NCBI GenBank assembly: GCA_002320595.1
Contig: DCKB01000078.1
Location: 1-21,282, forward strand
Length of the DNA stretch: 21,282 nucleotides
From: Christensenella sp. UBA1685
GTDB taxonomy: Bacteria > Bacillota > Clostridia > Christensenellales > CAG-138
Direction: 5' to 3'
In this document: piece after piece, positions 7,307 through 15,017 of the stretch
Position numbering within the stretch: position 1 is the first letter of the stretch
Layout: each line of letters begins with the position of its first letter
Notes under the pieces: generated by a model
Database searches by the model: none
The model's input: only the letters and a program-made list of their open reading frames with translations
Told to the model about the DNA's origin: nothing
Made by a program: the position numbers and the translations under genes

Positions 7307-7424
7307 CAATCCCCCGTCAGCGGCTGTGCCGCTGCCACCCCCTTTTTTAAAGGGGGCTTTTGGGAAGCTGTAACCAAAAGGCTCCTTTTTGAAAGGAGCT
7401 GTCGCCGCAGGCGACTGAGGATTG
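7307..7424 (+). repeat. Structured MITE-like repeat, complete composite copy
   Basis: 118 bp bounded by CAATCCCCCGTC and GACTGAGGATTG as imperfect terminal inverted repeats. Five hairpins lie inside: CAGCGGC/GCCGCTG, CCCCCTTT/AAAGGGGG, CTTTTGG/CCAAAAG, CTCCTTT/AAAGGAG and GTCGCC/GGCGAC. It is preceded by a flank (7271..7306) related to those at 3141..3176 and 17171..17207. A degenerate trailing copy of the last hairpin (7448..7471) runs up to the stop codon of the pseudouridine synthase gene. It may act as a transcript 3' structure for that gene. Confidence 0.85.
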
Positions 7425-7474
7425 TCTTATTCCCGCAAAGGCCTTACTTCGCCGCAGGCAGTTGAGGCGTGCCC

Positions 7475-8800
7475 TCAGGGCTCAGCCCTGCTGAATGTTT
7501 TCCCCTCGAGCCGCGCAAGGCTGCTTCCTTCCGGGAAATGCAGTTCGAGCCGCACCGCGGTAAGCGCAAGCTCCGCTGCGCGCATCGAGCGGTTCCAGGC
7601 ACGGTCGCCATACTGGTCATCCCCGAGAAGCGGATGGCCGAGATGCGCCATATGAGCGCGGATCTGGTGGGTGCGGCCGGTCAGAAGCTCGATCTCGCAT
7701 TCTGCACTTTCGCCGTTTTCCGAAAGCACGCGGTAGCGCGTCAGAACCTCCTTTGCGCCGGGGCGCGGCGCATCAAAAAGCGCCACATGCGCGCGCGCCG
7801 CGTCCTTGACGAGCCATGCGCGCGCCGTGGCCTCCCGCGGGGCGGGAACGCCGCGCACGGTGCAGCGGTAAAACTTGCGGATGGCGCGCATGCGGATGGC
7901 CTCGGAAAGCGCCGCTTCGGCCGCGGCATTGCGCGCAAACAACACCAGCCCTGCCGTTGCCACATCCAGCCGGTGCACGGGGCGCACATCTCCGTAAAGG
8001 GCGCGGAGGCGGTCCTCCAGCGTATCGTCGCCGCCGTCCGCCCGGGCGACCGCCACGCCGCGCGGTTTGTCCGCAACGAGCACGTCCGCATCTTCATAAA
8101 CCACGCGCACCCCTCCGGCAAGCCCCGCAAGCGCGGAGGCAAACGGCGCCCATGCGCCGCCGTGCGGCAGGCAGGTGAAGGTCATGGCTTGCTTTTTTGT
8201 CGGGTGTTCCAGCGTGAGGGAATAGGCCCAAAGCGCGATCTGCTGGCCGGGTTTTGCCAAAGCGTTATAGCGCTGATCGCCCCAGATGGGCGTTTTGTTC
8301 CCGGCCATCTGTACGCGGATCTGATGGTGCCGCCCTGTGTAAAGGCTGATGTCGAGCAGGGAAAGCCCGTCCGCCTGCGCCACGAGGCGGAAGGAAAGGG
8401 AAGCGGGCTTTGCGCCGGGCGCATTGGGAGGGGCGAGACGTGCATCGCCCGTTTTTTCATCCCGGAGGAGCCAGCCCTCCAGCTTGGCCTCCCGCTGCGG
8501 TTCGCCCGTAACGAGCGCACAATAGCGCTTTTGAACGCCCCGGTGGCCCGCAAATGCAGCGCAAAGGCGCGCCGCGGCCTTGGAGGTGCGCGCAAACGCC
8601 AGCACGCCGCCGACGGGCCGGTCCAGCCTGTGGACAAGGCCAAGGTAAACCTCGCCGGGCTTGCCGTATTTTTCTTTGACGTATGCCTTTGCAAGCGCGA
8701 GAAGATCCACATCCCCGGAGAAATCGGCCTGCACGGGGATGTTTACGGGTTTTTCCACCACAAGCAGGTGGTTGTCCTCATATAAAACGTTCAAATTCAT
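7475..8800 (-). CDS. Tandem double-domain RluA-family pseudouridine synthase
   Basis: 441 residues in one uninterrupted frame containing two full RluA-type catalytic domains. Domain 1 (about 1-222): VLYEDNHLLVVEKP, HRLDRPVGG with catalytic Asp60, and TGRHHQIRVQM. Domain 2 (about 230-441): VVYEDADVLVADKP, HRLDVATAG with Asp279, and TGRTHQIRAHMAHLGHPLLGD. Neither half has an S4 RNA-binding domain. The family isomerises specific uridines in rRNA or tRNA; the targets cannot be told. The start at 8800 gives the family-typical MNLNVLYEDNHLL, but its ribosome binding site is weak. An ATG at 8830 overlaps the preceding methyltransferase gene and is a possible alternative. It is the last gene of the minus-strand cluster. 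Confidence 0.9.
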   Translation of the reverse strand: MNLNVLYEDNHLLVVEKPVNIPVQADFSGDVDLLALAKAYVKEKYGKPGEVYLGLVHRLDRPVGGVLAFARTSKAAARLCAAFAGHRGVQKRYCALVTGEPQREAKLEGWLLRDEKTGDARLAPPNAPGAKPASLSFRLVAQADGLSLLDISLYTGRHHQIRVQMAGNKTPIWGDQRYNALAKPGQQIALWAYSLTLEHPTKKQAMTFTCLPHGGAWAPFASALAGLAGGVRVVYEDADVLVADKPRGVAVARADGGDDTLEDRLRALYGDVRPVHRLDVATAGLVLFARNAAAEAALSEAIRMRAIRKFYRCTVRGVPAPREATARAWLVKDAARAHVALFDAPRPGAKEVLTRYRVLSENGESAECEIELLTGRTHQIRAHMAHLGHPLLGDDQYGDRAWNRSMRAAELALTAVRLELHFPEGSSLARLEGKTFSRAEP

Positions 8801-8817
8801 CTCTTGCGATAAGGGGG

Positions 8818-9681
8818 TCAAATTTCCCATCTTCCGCTCGCACCGCAGGGGAGAACAAGCCCGCCGCGCGCGATGGGAAGGCCGACTTCATCCGCCTCAA
8901 TCCGGCCGCCGCGGCCGTGGAGCGCCACCTTGAGGACGCTTGTAAGCACGCTTGGCGCAAGGCCGGTGGTATAGGAATTGATGAGGAAGAAACGCGCCTC
9001 GGGGGAGAGCAGCTTCACGCATTCGGCCACGAGCGGATAAAGGTCGTTTTCAATCTTCCACATTTCGCCGGAAGGCCCCCGGCCATAGCTGGGCGGGTCC
9101 ATCAGGATGCCGTCATACAGCCTGCCGCGCCGCTGCTCGCGCAGCACGAATTTCATTGCGTCATCCACGATGAAGCGCACGGGCGCGTCCGCAAGGCCGG
9201 AGGCGGAAAGGTTGTCCTTTGCCCATGCCACCATGCCCTTGGCCGCATCCACATGCACGGCTTCCGCGCCAGCTGCGGCAAGCGCGCACGTTGCGCCGCC
9301 GGTGTAGGCAAACAGGTTCAGCGCGCGGAACGGCCGTTCCTTCGGGAAGTTTGCGCGGCGCACGACGCCCTGCATCCAATCCCAGTTCACGGCCTGCTCC
9401 GGGAACAGCCCGGTGTGCTTGAAGCCCGTGGGGCGCACGATGAACGAAAGCGCGCCATAGCGGATCGTCCAGCTTTCCGGCAGCCTGCGCGCGTATTCCC
9501 AGTGCCCGCCGCCGGAGGAGGAGCGCAGGTAATGCGCATCCACGCCGGGCGCATCCTTTCCCATCGGCCACACGGCCTGCGGGTCGGGCCGAAGGAGCGT
9601 TACGCTGCCCCAGCGTTCCAGCTTATTACCACCGCCTGCGTCCAGCACGGCGAAATCCTTCCATTGGTCGGCAAGATACAT
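8818..9681 (-). CDS. Class I SAM-dependent rRNA-type methyltransferase (COG1092/RlmI-like)
   Basis: 287 residues. The SAM-binding motif is LNLFAYTGGATC (121-132), with an acidic motif around HVDAAKGM. The catalytic motif is MDPPSYGRG (194-202). The RPTGFKHTGLFPEQ segment (83-96) precedes the Rossmann fold, as in the PF10672/COG1092 group that includes the 23S rRNA m5C methyltransferase RlmI. It lacks the N-terminal PUA domain of E. coli RlmI, so the exact target is uncertain. The start at 9681 has AAGGAGAG 6 nt upstream; an open frame extending to 10032 overlaps cvpA and is rejected. The gene ends 17 nt before the double pseudouridine synthase, suggesting a coupled RNA-modification pair. Confidence 0.85.
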   Translation of the reverse strand: MYLADQWKDFAVLDAGGGNKLERWGSVTLLRPDPQAVWPMGKDAPGVDAHYLRSSSGGGHWEYARRLPESWTIRYGALSFIVRPTGFKHTGLFPEQAVNWDWMQGVVRRANFPKERPFRALNLFAYTGGATCALAAAGAEAVHVDAAKGMVAWAKDNLSASGLADAPVRFIVDDAMKFVLREQRRGRLYDGILMDPPSYGRGPSGEMWKIENDLYPLVAECVKLLSPEARFFLINSYTTGLAPSVLTSVLKVALHGRGGRIEADEVGLPIARGGLVLPCGASGRWEI

Positions 9682-9719
9682 GGATTGCTCTCCTTTGCGT
9701 ACGATTTCATTGCCCAGTG

Positions 9720-10430
9720 TCATGTTCCCGGCATCATGCTGAGCAGGAAGTTGGAACGGTAAAAGAAGTGGGCGAAAAAGGATTCGCGCACAAGGTCGGT
9801 CACAAACTGCAGCTTGCCCGCAAGGAACACAAGGCCGATGGGGAGCAGCATGAACAGAAGGAACAGCGCAAGGATACCGCGCACCAGCCCAAGCCCGCCG
9901 CCGAGCACGCCGTCGCCCGCGCGCAGCTGCGGCAGCTTCCATGCATAATCCACGCCGCCCATGATGAACGCGAGGATGATGCGCACAACCGCAAACACCA
10001 GCAGGAACACCAGAATGTTGATAAACACGCATACGATGGTCTGGTTAAAATAATCGCCAAGGGTTGTTACGCCTTCCGCGGCGAACGCTTCACTTGCAAT
10101 GTTTTCCAAAATGCGTTTGCCCATGGGGTAGGGGACGTCCGCGTTTGCCACGATTGTGTTGATCTCCGCTGTAGAAAGCGAGGAGACCGCTGTGCGTGCA
10201 AGCTCGGCGTCCTTGATGTATTCGCTGCCCTCGGTGTAATACAGCATCATGTTGAACAGCGTTTCGCTGTTTTTCACGGCGGAAGCGCCGAATGGGATGC
10301 AGATGATCCCGATAAGCCAGGATACGATATAGCAGCCGATGGAAAGCAGCGTGGAAAGAAAGCCTTTATACACGCCGCTGAGCAAAAATGCGGCGAATAT
10401 GGCAAGGATTGCATAATCCAGCAGGTTCAA
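9720..10430 (-). CDS. CvpA family membrane protein
   Basis: 236 residues. A CvpA (colicin V production) type integral membrane protein: N-terminal hydrophobic helices (about 6-22 and 28-48), an intervening soluble loop of about 80 residues, then two strong hydrophobic helices (about 133-158 and 180-206). GVYKGF near the N-terminus and DGVLGGGLGLVRG before the last helix are family-like. In Gram-positive bacteria the function is poorly defined. The start codon is TTG at 10430, supported by AAAGGAGG with a 6-nt gap. It sits 42 nt after the DUF5711 gene and 38 nt before the methyltransferase gene. Confidence 0.85.
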   Translation of the reverse strand: MNLLDYAILAIFAAFLLSGVYKGFLSTLLSIGCYIVSWLIGIICIPFGASAVKNSETLFNMMLYYTEGSEYIKDAELARTAVSSLSTAEINTIVANADVPYPMGKRILENIASEAFAAEGVTTLGDYFNQTIVCVFINILVFLLVFAVVRIILAFIMGGVDYAWKLPQLRAGDGVLGGGLGLVRGILALFLLFMLLPIGLVFLAGKLQFVTDLVRESFFAHFFYRSNFLLSMMPGT

Positions 10431-10472
10431 GGGATTCCTCCTTTCTTTGGTCGGGGAGAAGGACGCTTGCGC

Positions 10473-11597
10473 TCAGCGGAGCGTCATTACGCGCATCTCC
10501 GGCCCCCGGCGGAACAGGATGCGCGAATCGGAAAGCTTGACCGCCTCATCGCACGGGACTTTAAGCTCCGTCGTGCTTTGCAGCGTGCCGCTCGCGTTGT
10601 AGGTGTAAACCGTTTTGTTTGCAACAGCCATGAAACGCCCGCCGATGACGAAACAGGAATGCGTCCCTTCCGGTAGGTTCACCGTGCGCGTGAGCGCATC
10701 CGCAAGCTCCGCATCTGCGCAGCTTATCAGCTGGACGGTTGCCGGGTTTTCCGCAGCGCGGGAGGCAAACAGGAACAGCGGCTTTGTGCCGCCGGCGGTG
10801 AAGTCCAACGGGCGGTAACCGTAAACGAGCAGGCGGTACGCCTCGGAGGTAATTTCTTTATCGTAGCGCAGCAGGTGGTTGGTGCCCACAACAAAGATGC
10901 TGCCTGCGGTGAAATAAACATCCTCCACCAGCTGGGACTGCAGCGTGATTACGCCGGACATGGACGCACCCGAATCGCCATAGGTATAGGTCGTGATGGT
11001 GGAAACCGGGATGGAGCCCGAGGTGGCAAGGGAAAGCGTCCAGAGCACATCGCTGCCGCCCGCCGTGCCAAAGCCGCAGTCCGCAAGGAGCGCGGAGCCG
11101 GATTCAATGGAATCCACAAGCGTGCCGGAAGCATCGTAAACGAGCACGGCCACCGATTCGTCCGAGCCCTGCCGCATCACAGCGATGTGCCGCTTCCCGC
11201 AGGAAACGGAGAGCACCTGGCCGCCTGCGTCGATCATTTCGGAAGCGCCCACAATGTGCACTGCAGCGCCGCCATAAACGGCGGTGATGGAATCCGAGGA
11301 AACGAGCGTCACGTCCGTGGAACTCAGCTGTAAGGAGGAAGCCTTCTCCGGGTCGTTCAGGTCATAATAGCACAGCTTGTCGCCGGAGATGTAATAAAAG
11401 CCGCCGCCTGTAAACGCCCACTGGTCGTCCGCCGTGAAGGGAAGCTCTGCAAGCGTGCCGAAAGTTCCGCGCTCCCGCACAAGCAGGAACACGCCCACGG
11501 CGGCTGCCGCCACAAGTGCGAGCGCAAGCAGGAGGAGGAGCAGCCGCTTTGCGGTGTACCCTTTATTCTTCGCAACGAGTTTCCGTCTTTTACGCAT
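10473..11597 (-). CDS. DUF5711 family membrane-anchored protein
   Basis: 374 residues. A basic N-terminus (MRKRRKLVAKNKGYTAKR) leads into a single hydrophobic helix (about 18-41), so the rest is probably outside the cell as a signal-anchored domain. The remainder is beta-rich, with repeated blocks of the type 'YDxxGT' (VYDASGTLVDSI, TYNASGTLQSTTE) that suggest a beta-propeller. This matches the DUF5711 family often next to CvpA in Clostridia; no catalytic residues were identified and the function is unknown. The start at 11597 is preceded by AGAAAGG. It lies 13 nt after the first diacylglycerol-kinase-like gene and 42 nt before cvpA, so they should be co-transcribed. Confidence 0.75.
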   Translation of the reverse strand: MRKRRKLVAKNKGYTAKRLLLLLLALALVAAAAVGVFLLVRERGTFGTLAELPFTADDQWAFTGGGFYYISGDKLCYYDLNDPEKASSLQLSSTDVTLVSSDSITAVYGGAAVHIVGASEMIDAGGQVLSVSCGKRHIAVMRQGSDESVAVLVYDASGTLVDSIESGSALLADCGFGTAGGSDVLWTLSLATSGSIPVSTITTYTYGDSGASMSGVITLQSQLVEDVYFTAGSIFVVGTNHLLRYDKEITSEAYRLLVYGYRPLDFTAGGTKPLFLFASRAAENPATVQLISCADAELADALTRTVNLPEGTHSCFVIGGRFMAVANKTVYTYNASGTLQSTTELKVPCDEAVKLSDSRILFRRGPEMRVMTLR

Positions 11598-11610
11598 GGG
11601 AACGCCTTTC

Positions 11611-12513
11611 TTACTGCACAGGACCCGCGGGGGTGGGTGCAAGGATCGTCAACGCGCCGGGCAGCGCTTCAAACGTGACGGGCGTGGCGGAGCCAAGCTC
11701 GCCATCCAGGTTGAGCGTAAGCCCTGCTTCGGCAGCCGCAGTTACGCGGCGGGCCTTAAAGTACACAATGTGCTTCGAACCAAGGTGCTCGCCCTTGATG
11801 TAGCGGGGCAGGAGCTGGAGAAACGCAATGCGGCCGATGCCCTTGAGGATGCAGATGTCCAATAGCCCATCCGCAGGATCCGAAAGCGGCGCAAGGTGCA
11901 TGCCGCCGGCAAACTGCGTGCCGTTGCATGCGGAAAACAGCAGCGCCGTGGTGTCAAAGCATTCGCCCTCCTCCGGCTCTACGCGCACCGGGATGGGCCG
12001 AAGGTGCAGGAGCGACTGCATCACGCCAAGCAGATAGGGAAGCATGCCGTTAAAGCGTTTTTTGTATTTTTCCGTGTAACGCACTACGTCCACATCGAAC
12101 CCAAAGCCGGAAACGTTCACAAAAAACGCATCGTTCGCCCGTGCGGCATCCACGCGCCGGGGCGCAGCGGAAAGCAGCGCCGCAACCGCGCCCGCAGTAT
12201 CCTGCGGGATCTGGAGCGCTTGGGAGAAATCGTTGCCCGTGCCGAACGGAAGGATGCCCATCGCCGCCCCTGTGCCTGCAAGCACGGAGGCCACCTCGTT
12301 TACGGTGCCGTCGCCGCCCACGGCCACGATGCAGCGTTCCCCTGCCGCAAGCGCCGCGCGGGCGAGTTCTTTTGCGTGCGCGTGGTACTGGGTGGAGACA
12401 AACGCATAGCAGGCGCCTGCAGCCTCAAGCAGCGCGCGTGCCTGCTCGAACTCACGCTTTCCGCGGCCTGAGCCTGAAATGGGGTTTACGATGAAATAAT
12501 ACCGCTCCTGCAT
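11611..12513 (-). CDS. Diacylglycerol kinase/YegS-type lipid kinase, paralog 1
   Basis: 300 residues. Soluble lipid kinase of the DagK/YegS/BmrU fold. NPISGSGRG (10-18), GGDGTVNEV (66-74) and PFGTGND (89-95) are the nucleotide-binding and catalytic motifs, and a C-terminal beta-sandwich contains LNLDGELGS. In Gram-positive bacteria DgkB of this family phosphorylates diacylglycerol left over from lipoteichoic acid synthesis. The start at 12513 has GGAG 7 nt upstream, overlapping the stop of paralog 2, which lies only 2 nt away. It is co-transcribed with paralog 2, from which it evidently arose by tandem duplication. The lipid substrate is not shown by sequence. Confidence 0.9.
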   Translation of the reverse strand: MQERYYFIVNPISGSGRGKREFEQARALLEAAGACYAFVSTQYHAHAKELARAALAAGERCIVAVGGDGTVNEVASVLAGTGAAMGILPFGTGNDFSQALQIPQDTAGAVAALLSAAPRRVDAARANDAFFVNVSGFGFDVDVVRYTEKYKKRFNGMLPYLLGVMQSLLHLRPIPVRVEPEEGECFDTTALLFSACNGTQFAGGMHLAPLSDPADGLLDICILKGIGRIAFLQLLPRYIKGEHLGSKHIVYFKARRVTAAAEAGLTLNLDGELGSATPVTFEALPGALTILAPTPAGPVQ

Positions 12514-12515
12514 CG

Positions 12516-13400
12516 TTATTCTCCATCTGGCACAAGCATGGGAATCGCGCCCGGAAGCAGGCGAAACGAGGCGGGCGTTGCCGAGCCGAGTTCGCCGTCC
12601 AGGTTCAGAATGCAGGGTTCCTCACATTCAACGGAAAGCTCCGTCGTGCGGAAATGGTGCACAACAGGGTTTCTCATGTGTTTTCCCTTGATAAAGCAGG
12701 GCAGCAGGGAAATAAAGCGGAGTAAACTCAGGTCTTTGATGACGAGCACGTCGAACAGGCCGTCATAAAGATCCGCCAGCGGCACGGCATGCATGCCGCC
12801 GCCAAAATACTGGCCGTTGCCGACCGTTACGAGCACGCCGATGAAGGATTCCGAAACACCGTCGTGCGTCACGGTGAGGTGCAGCCGCCGAAGGTGGGAA
12901 AGCGTGCGCACGATGCCGAGCAGATAGGGGAGCATGCCGTTGTATTTTTCTTTATACCGTTCCGTGTTCACAAGCACGTCAACATCAAAGCCAAAGCCGG
13001 AAACGTTCAGGAAAAAGCGGTCGTTCGCCATTCCGGCGTCCATCCGTCGCGTGCGCCCGGCAAGGAGTGTGTCCACAGCGGCCTCGGGATCTTCCGGGAA
13101 GCCCGCAACGCGCGCAAGGTCGTTGCCCGTGCCAAAGGGCAAAACGCCCATCACGACGCCCGTGTTTACCAGCACGGAGGCGACTTCGTTCACGGTGCCA
13201 TCCCCGCCGACGGCGATGACGCAGCGCTCGCCCGCCTCGACCGCCGCGCGCGCAAGCGCAACGGCATGGCCGGGATACTCGCTGTAAACAGCTTCATAGG
13301 CCGCGCCACGTTCGCGCAGCAGCGCTTCCACGCGCGCAAAATCGCGCCGGCCGCGGCCCGAACCGGAAACAGGGTTTACAATAAAATATAACTTGTCCAT
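12516..13400 (-). CDS. Diacylglycerol kinase/YegS-type lipid kinase, paralog 2
   Basis: 294 residues with the same architecture as its downstream neighbour: NPVSGSGRG (9-17), GGDGTVNEV (65-73), PFGTGND (88-94) and a C-terminal LNLDGELGSATPASF. Long shared blocks include NVSGFGFDVDV and NGMLPYLLG. It is the first gene of the six-gene minus-strand cluster. The start at 13400 has GGAGG directly upstream with a short 3-nt spacing; an open frame to 13439 lacks a ribosome binding site. No convincing promoter was recognised in the 220-bp divergent region shared with dapF. The substrate is inferred from the family only. Confidence 0.9.
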   Translation of the reverse strand: MDKLYFIVNPVSGSGRGRRDFARVEALLRERGAAYEAVYSEYPGHAVALARAAVEAGERCVIAVGGDGTVNEVASVLVNTGVVMGVLPFGTGNDLARVAGFPEDPEAAVDTLLAGRTRRMDAGMANDRFFLNVSGFGFDVDVLVNTERYKEKYNGMLPYLLGIVRTLSHLRRLHLTVTHDGVSESFIGVLVTVGNGQYFGGGMHAVPLADLYDGLFDVLVIKDLSLLRFISLLPCFIKGKHMRNPVVHHFRTTELSVECEEPCILNLDGELGSATPASFRLLPGAIPMLVPDGE

Positions 13401-13540
13401 ACTCCTCCAGGAATCCCGCATGTGCGCACGCAGGAGCAAACAAAATCATCCACTTTCAATAATAATCCAAATGCCGGAAAAAGTACAGACAAGGCTTGTA
13501 AATTTCCTGTGACCGCACCGTGGGAAGGCTGTGCGCCGGG

Positions 13541-13569
13541 TTGCTTCACGGAGAAAAAAAAGGTATAAT
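13541..13569 (+). promoter_or_regulatory. Sigma-A promoter of dapF
   Basis: TTGCTT (13541..13546) and perfect TATAAT (13564..13569) are 17 bp apart. The dapF start lies 53 bp downstream. A run of A fills the right part of the spacer. Confidence 0.8.
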
Positions 13570-13622
13570 CAGGATGCCCGCACCAGCGGGAATTTGCTGC
13601 GGCAAGGTAAGGAGAAACCACG

Positions 13623-14462
<840 letters not shown>

Positions 14463-14510
14463 GCTGCGTTTGGTTGCAATCCCCCAAGAGGCAGGCTTGC
14501 GCTGGTATGA

Positions 14511-14626
14511 CAATCCTCCGTCAGCACCTTCGGTGCTGCCACCTCCTTTACGAAAGGAGGCTTACGGCAAGCTGTAACCAAAAGGCTCCTTTTGAAAGAA
14601 GCTGTCGCCGCAGGCGACTGAGGATT
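14511..14626 (+). repeat. Structured MITE-like repeat, complete composite copy
   Basis: 116 bp bounded by CAATCCTCCGTC and GACTGAGGATTG. Hairpin 1 is CAGCACC/GGTGCTG and hairpin 2 is CCTCCTTT/AAAGGAGG; both differ from the 7307..7424 copy by paired changes that keep the stems. The linker AAGCTGTAACCAAAAGG is shared. Hairpin 4 is weakened (CTCCTTTTGAAAGAAG), and hairpin 5 (GTCGCC/GGCGAC) is intact. A degenerate echo of the right end follows at 14651..14679. It lies between dapF and the TSCPD gene. Confidence 0.85.
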
Positions 14627-14709
14627 GTCTTATTCGTCAGCACAGCTTAATTCGCCGCGCAGCGGACTGAGGCTTGTCCTTGTTCCCGCCGCTGCGGTGC
14701 GCCATGGCA

Positions 14710-14737
14710 TTGCCGGCTGCCGCATAATTTCTATAAA
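14710..14737 (+). promoter_or_regulatory. Probable sigma-A promoter of the TSCPD gene
   Basis: TTGCCG (14710..14715) and TATAAA (14732..14737) lie 16 bp apart, 23 bp before the start codon, just outside the structured repeat. Confidence 0.55.
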
Positions 14738-14759
14738 TCGAAATATGAAGGAGACTCAC

Positions 14760-15014
14760 ATGCACTACACATTCTATCCCAAGGGAGTATGCTCGACTCA
14801 GATTGACCTTGACGTGGACGACAACGGCCGCGTTCACAACATCGCCTACACCGGCGGCTGCAACGGAAACCTGAAAGCGCTTTCCGCTTTGGCGGAAGGG
14901 CTGACCGTTGCGGAAGTGGTGAATAAGCTCTACGGCATCACCTGCGGGTTTAAGGGTACTTCGTGCAGCGACCAGCTTGCGCGCAACCTGAAGGCGACCC
15001 TGAAAGAAGCCTGA
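14760..15014 (+). CDS. TIGR03905-type TSCPD domain protein
   Basis: 84 residues. It matches the small TSCPD proteins of Clostridia: MHYTFYPKGVCST, GGCNGNLKALSALAEG, and a C-terminal CGFKGTSCSDQLA. The TSCPD domain is also found at the C-terminus of class II ribonucleotide reductases, and four conserved cysteines suggest metal or redox chemistry, but the role of the stand-alone protein is unknown. AAGGAG stands 7 nt before the ATG at 14760. A longer open frame to 14625 runs through repeat DNA and is rejected. The stop lies 3 nt before the M28-type peptidase gene, so the two form an operon. Confidence 0.9.
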   Translation: MHYTFYPKGVCSTQIDLDVDDNGRVHNIAYTGGCNGNLKALSALAEGLTVAEVVNKLYGITCGFKGTSCSDQLARNLKATLKEA

Positions 15015-15017
15015 GCC

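Noticed and set aside
7126..7377. N-terminal extension of sdaAB
   Set aside because: The in-frame sequence is repeat DNA. The family N-terminus begins at the ATG at 7125 with its own ribosome binding site.
7173..7424. CRISPR array
   Set aside because: Repeats are few, of unequal length, made of hairpins, irregularly spaced and scattered in the window. No cas gene is present.
7469..8785. 438-codon open frame on the plus strand, antisense to the double pseudouridine synthase
   Set aside because: The minus-strand frame has clear conserved motifs. The antisense frame is basic and Cys/His/Arg-rich with no recognisable domain, as expected for shadows in GC-rich coding DNA.
13401..13540. Promoter for the diacylglycerol-kinase cluster
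   Set aside because: Several AT-rich hexamers exist on the minus strand, but none has a good -35/-10 pair at 16-18 bp spacing, so no call is made.
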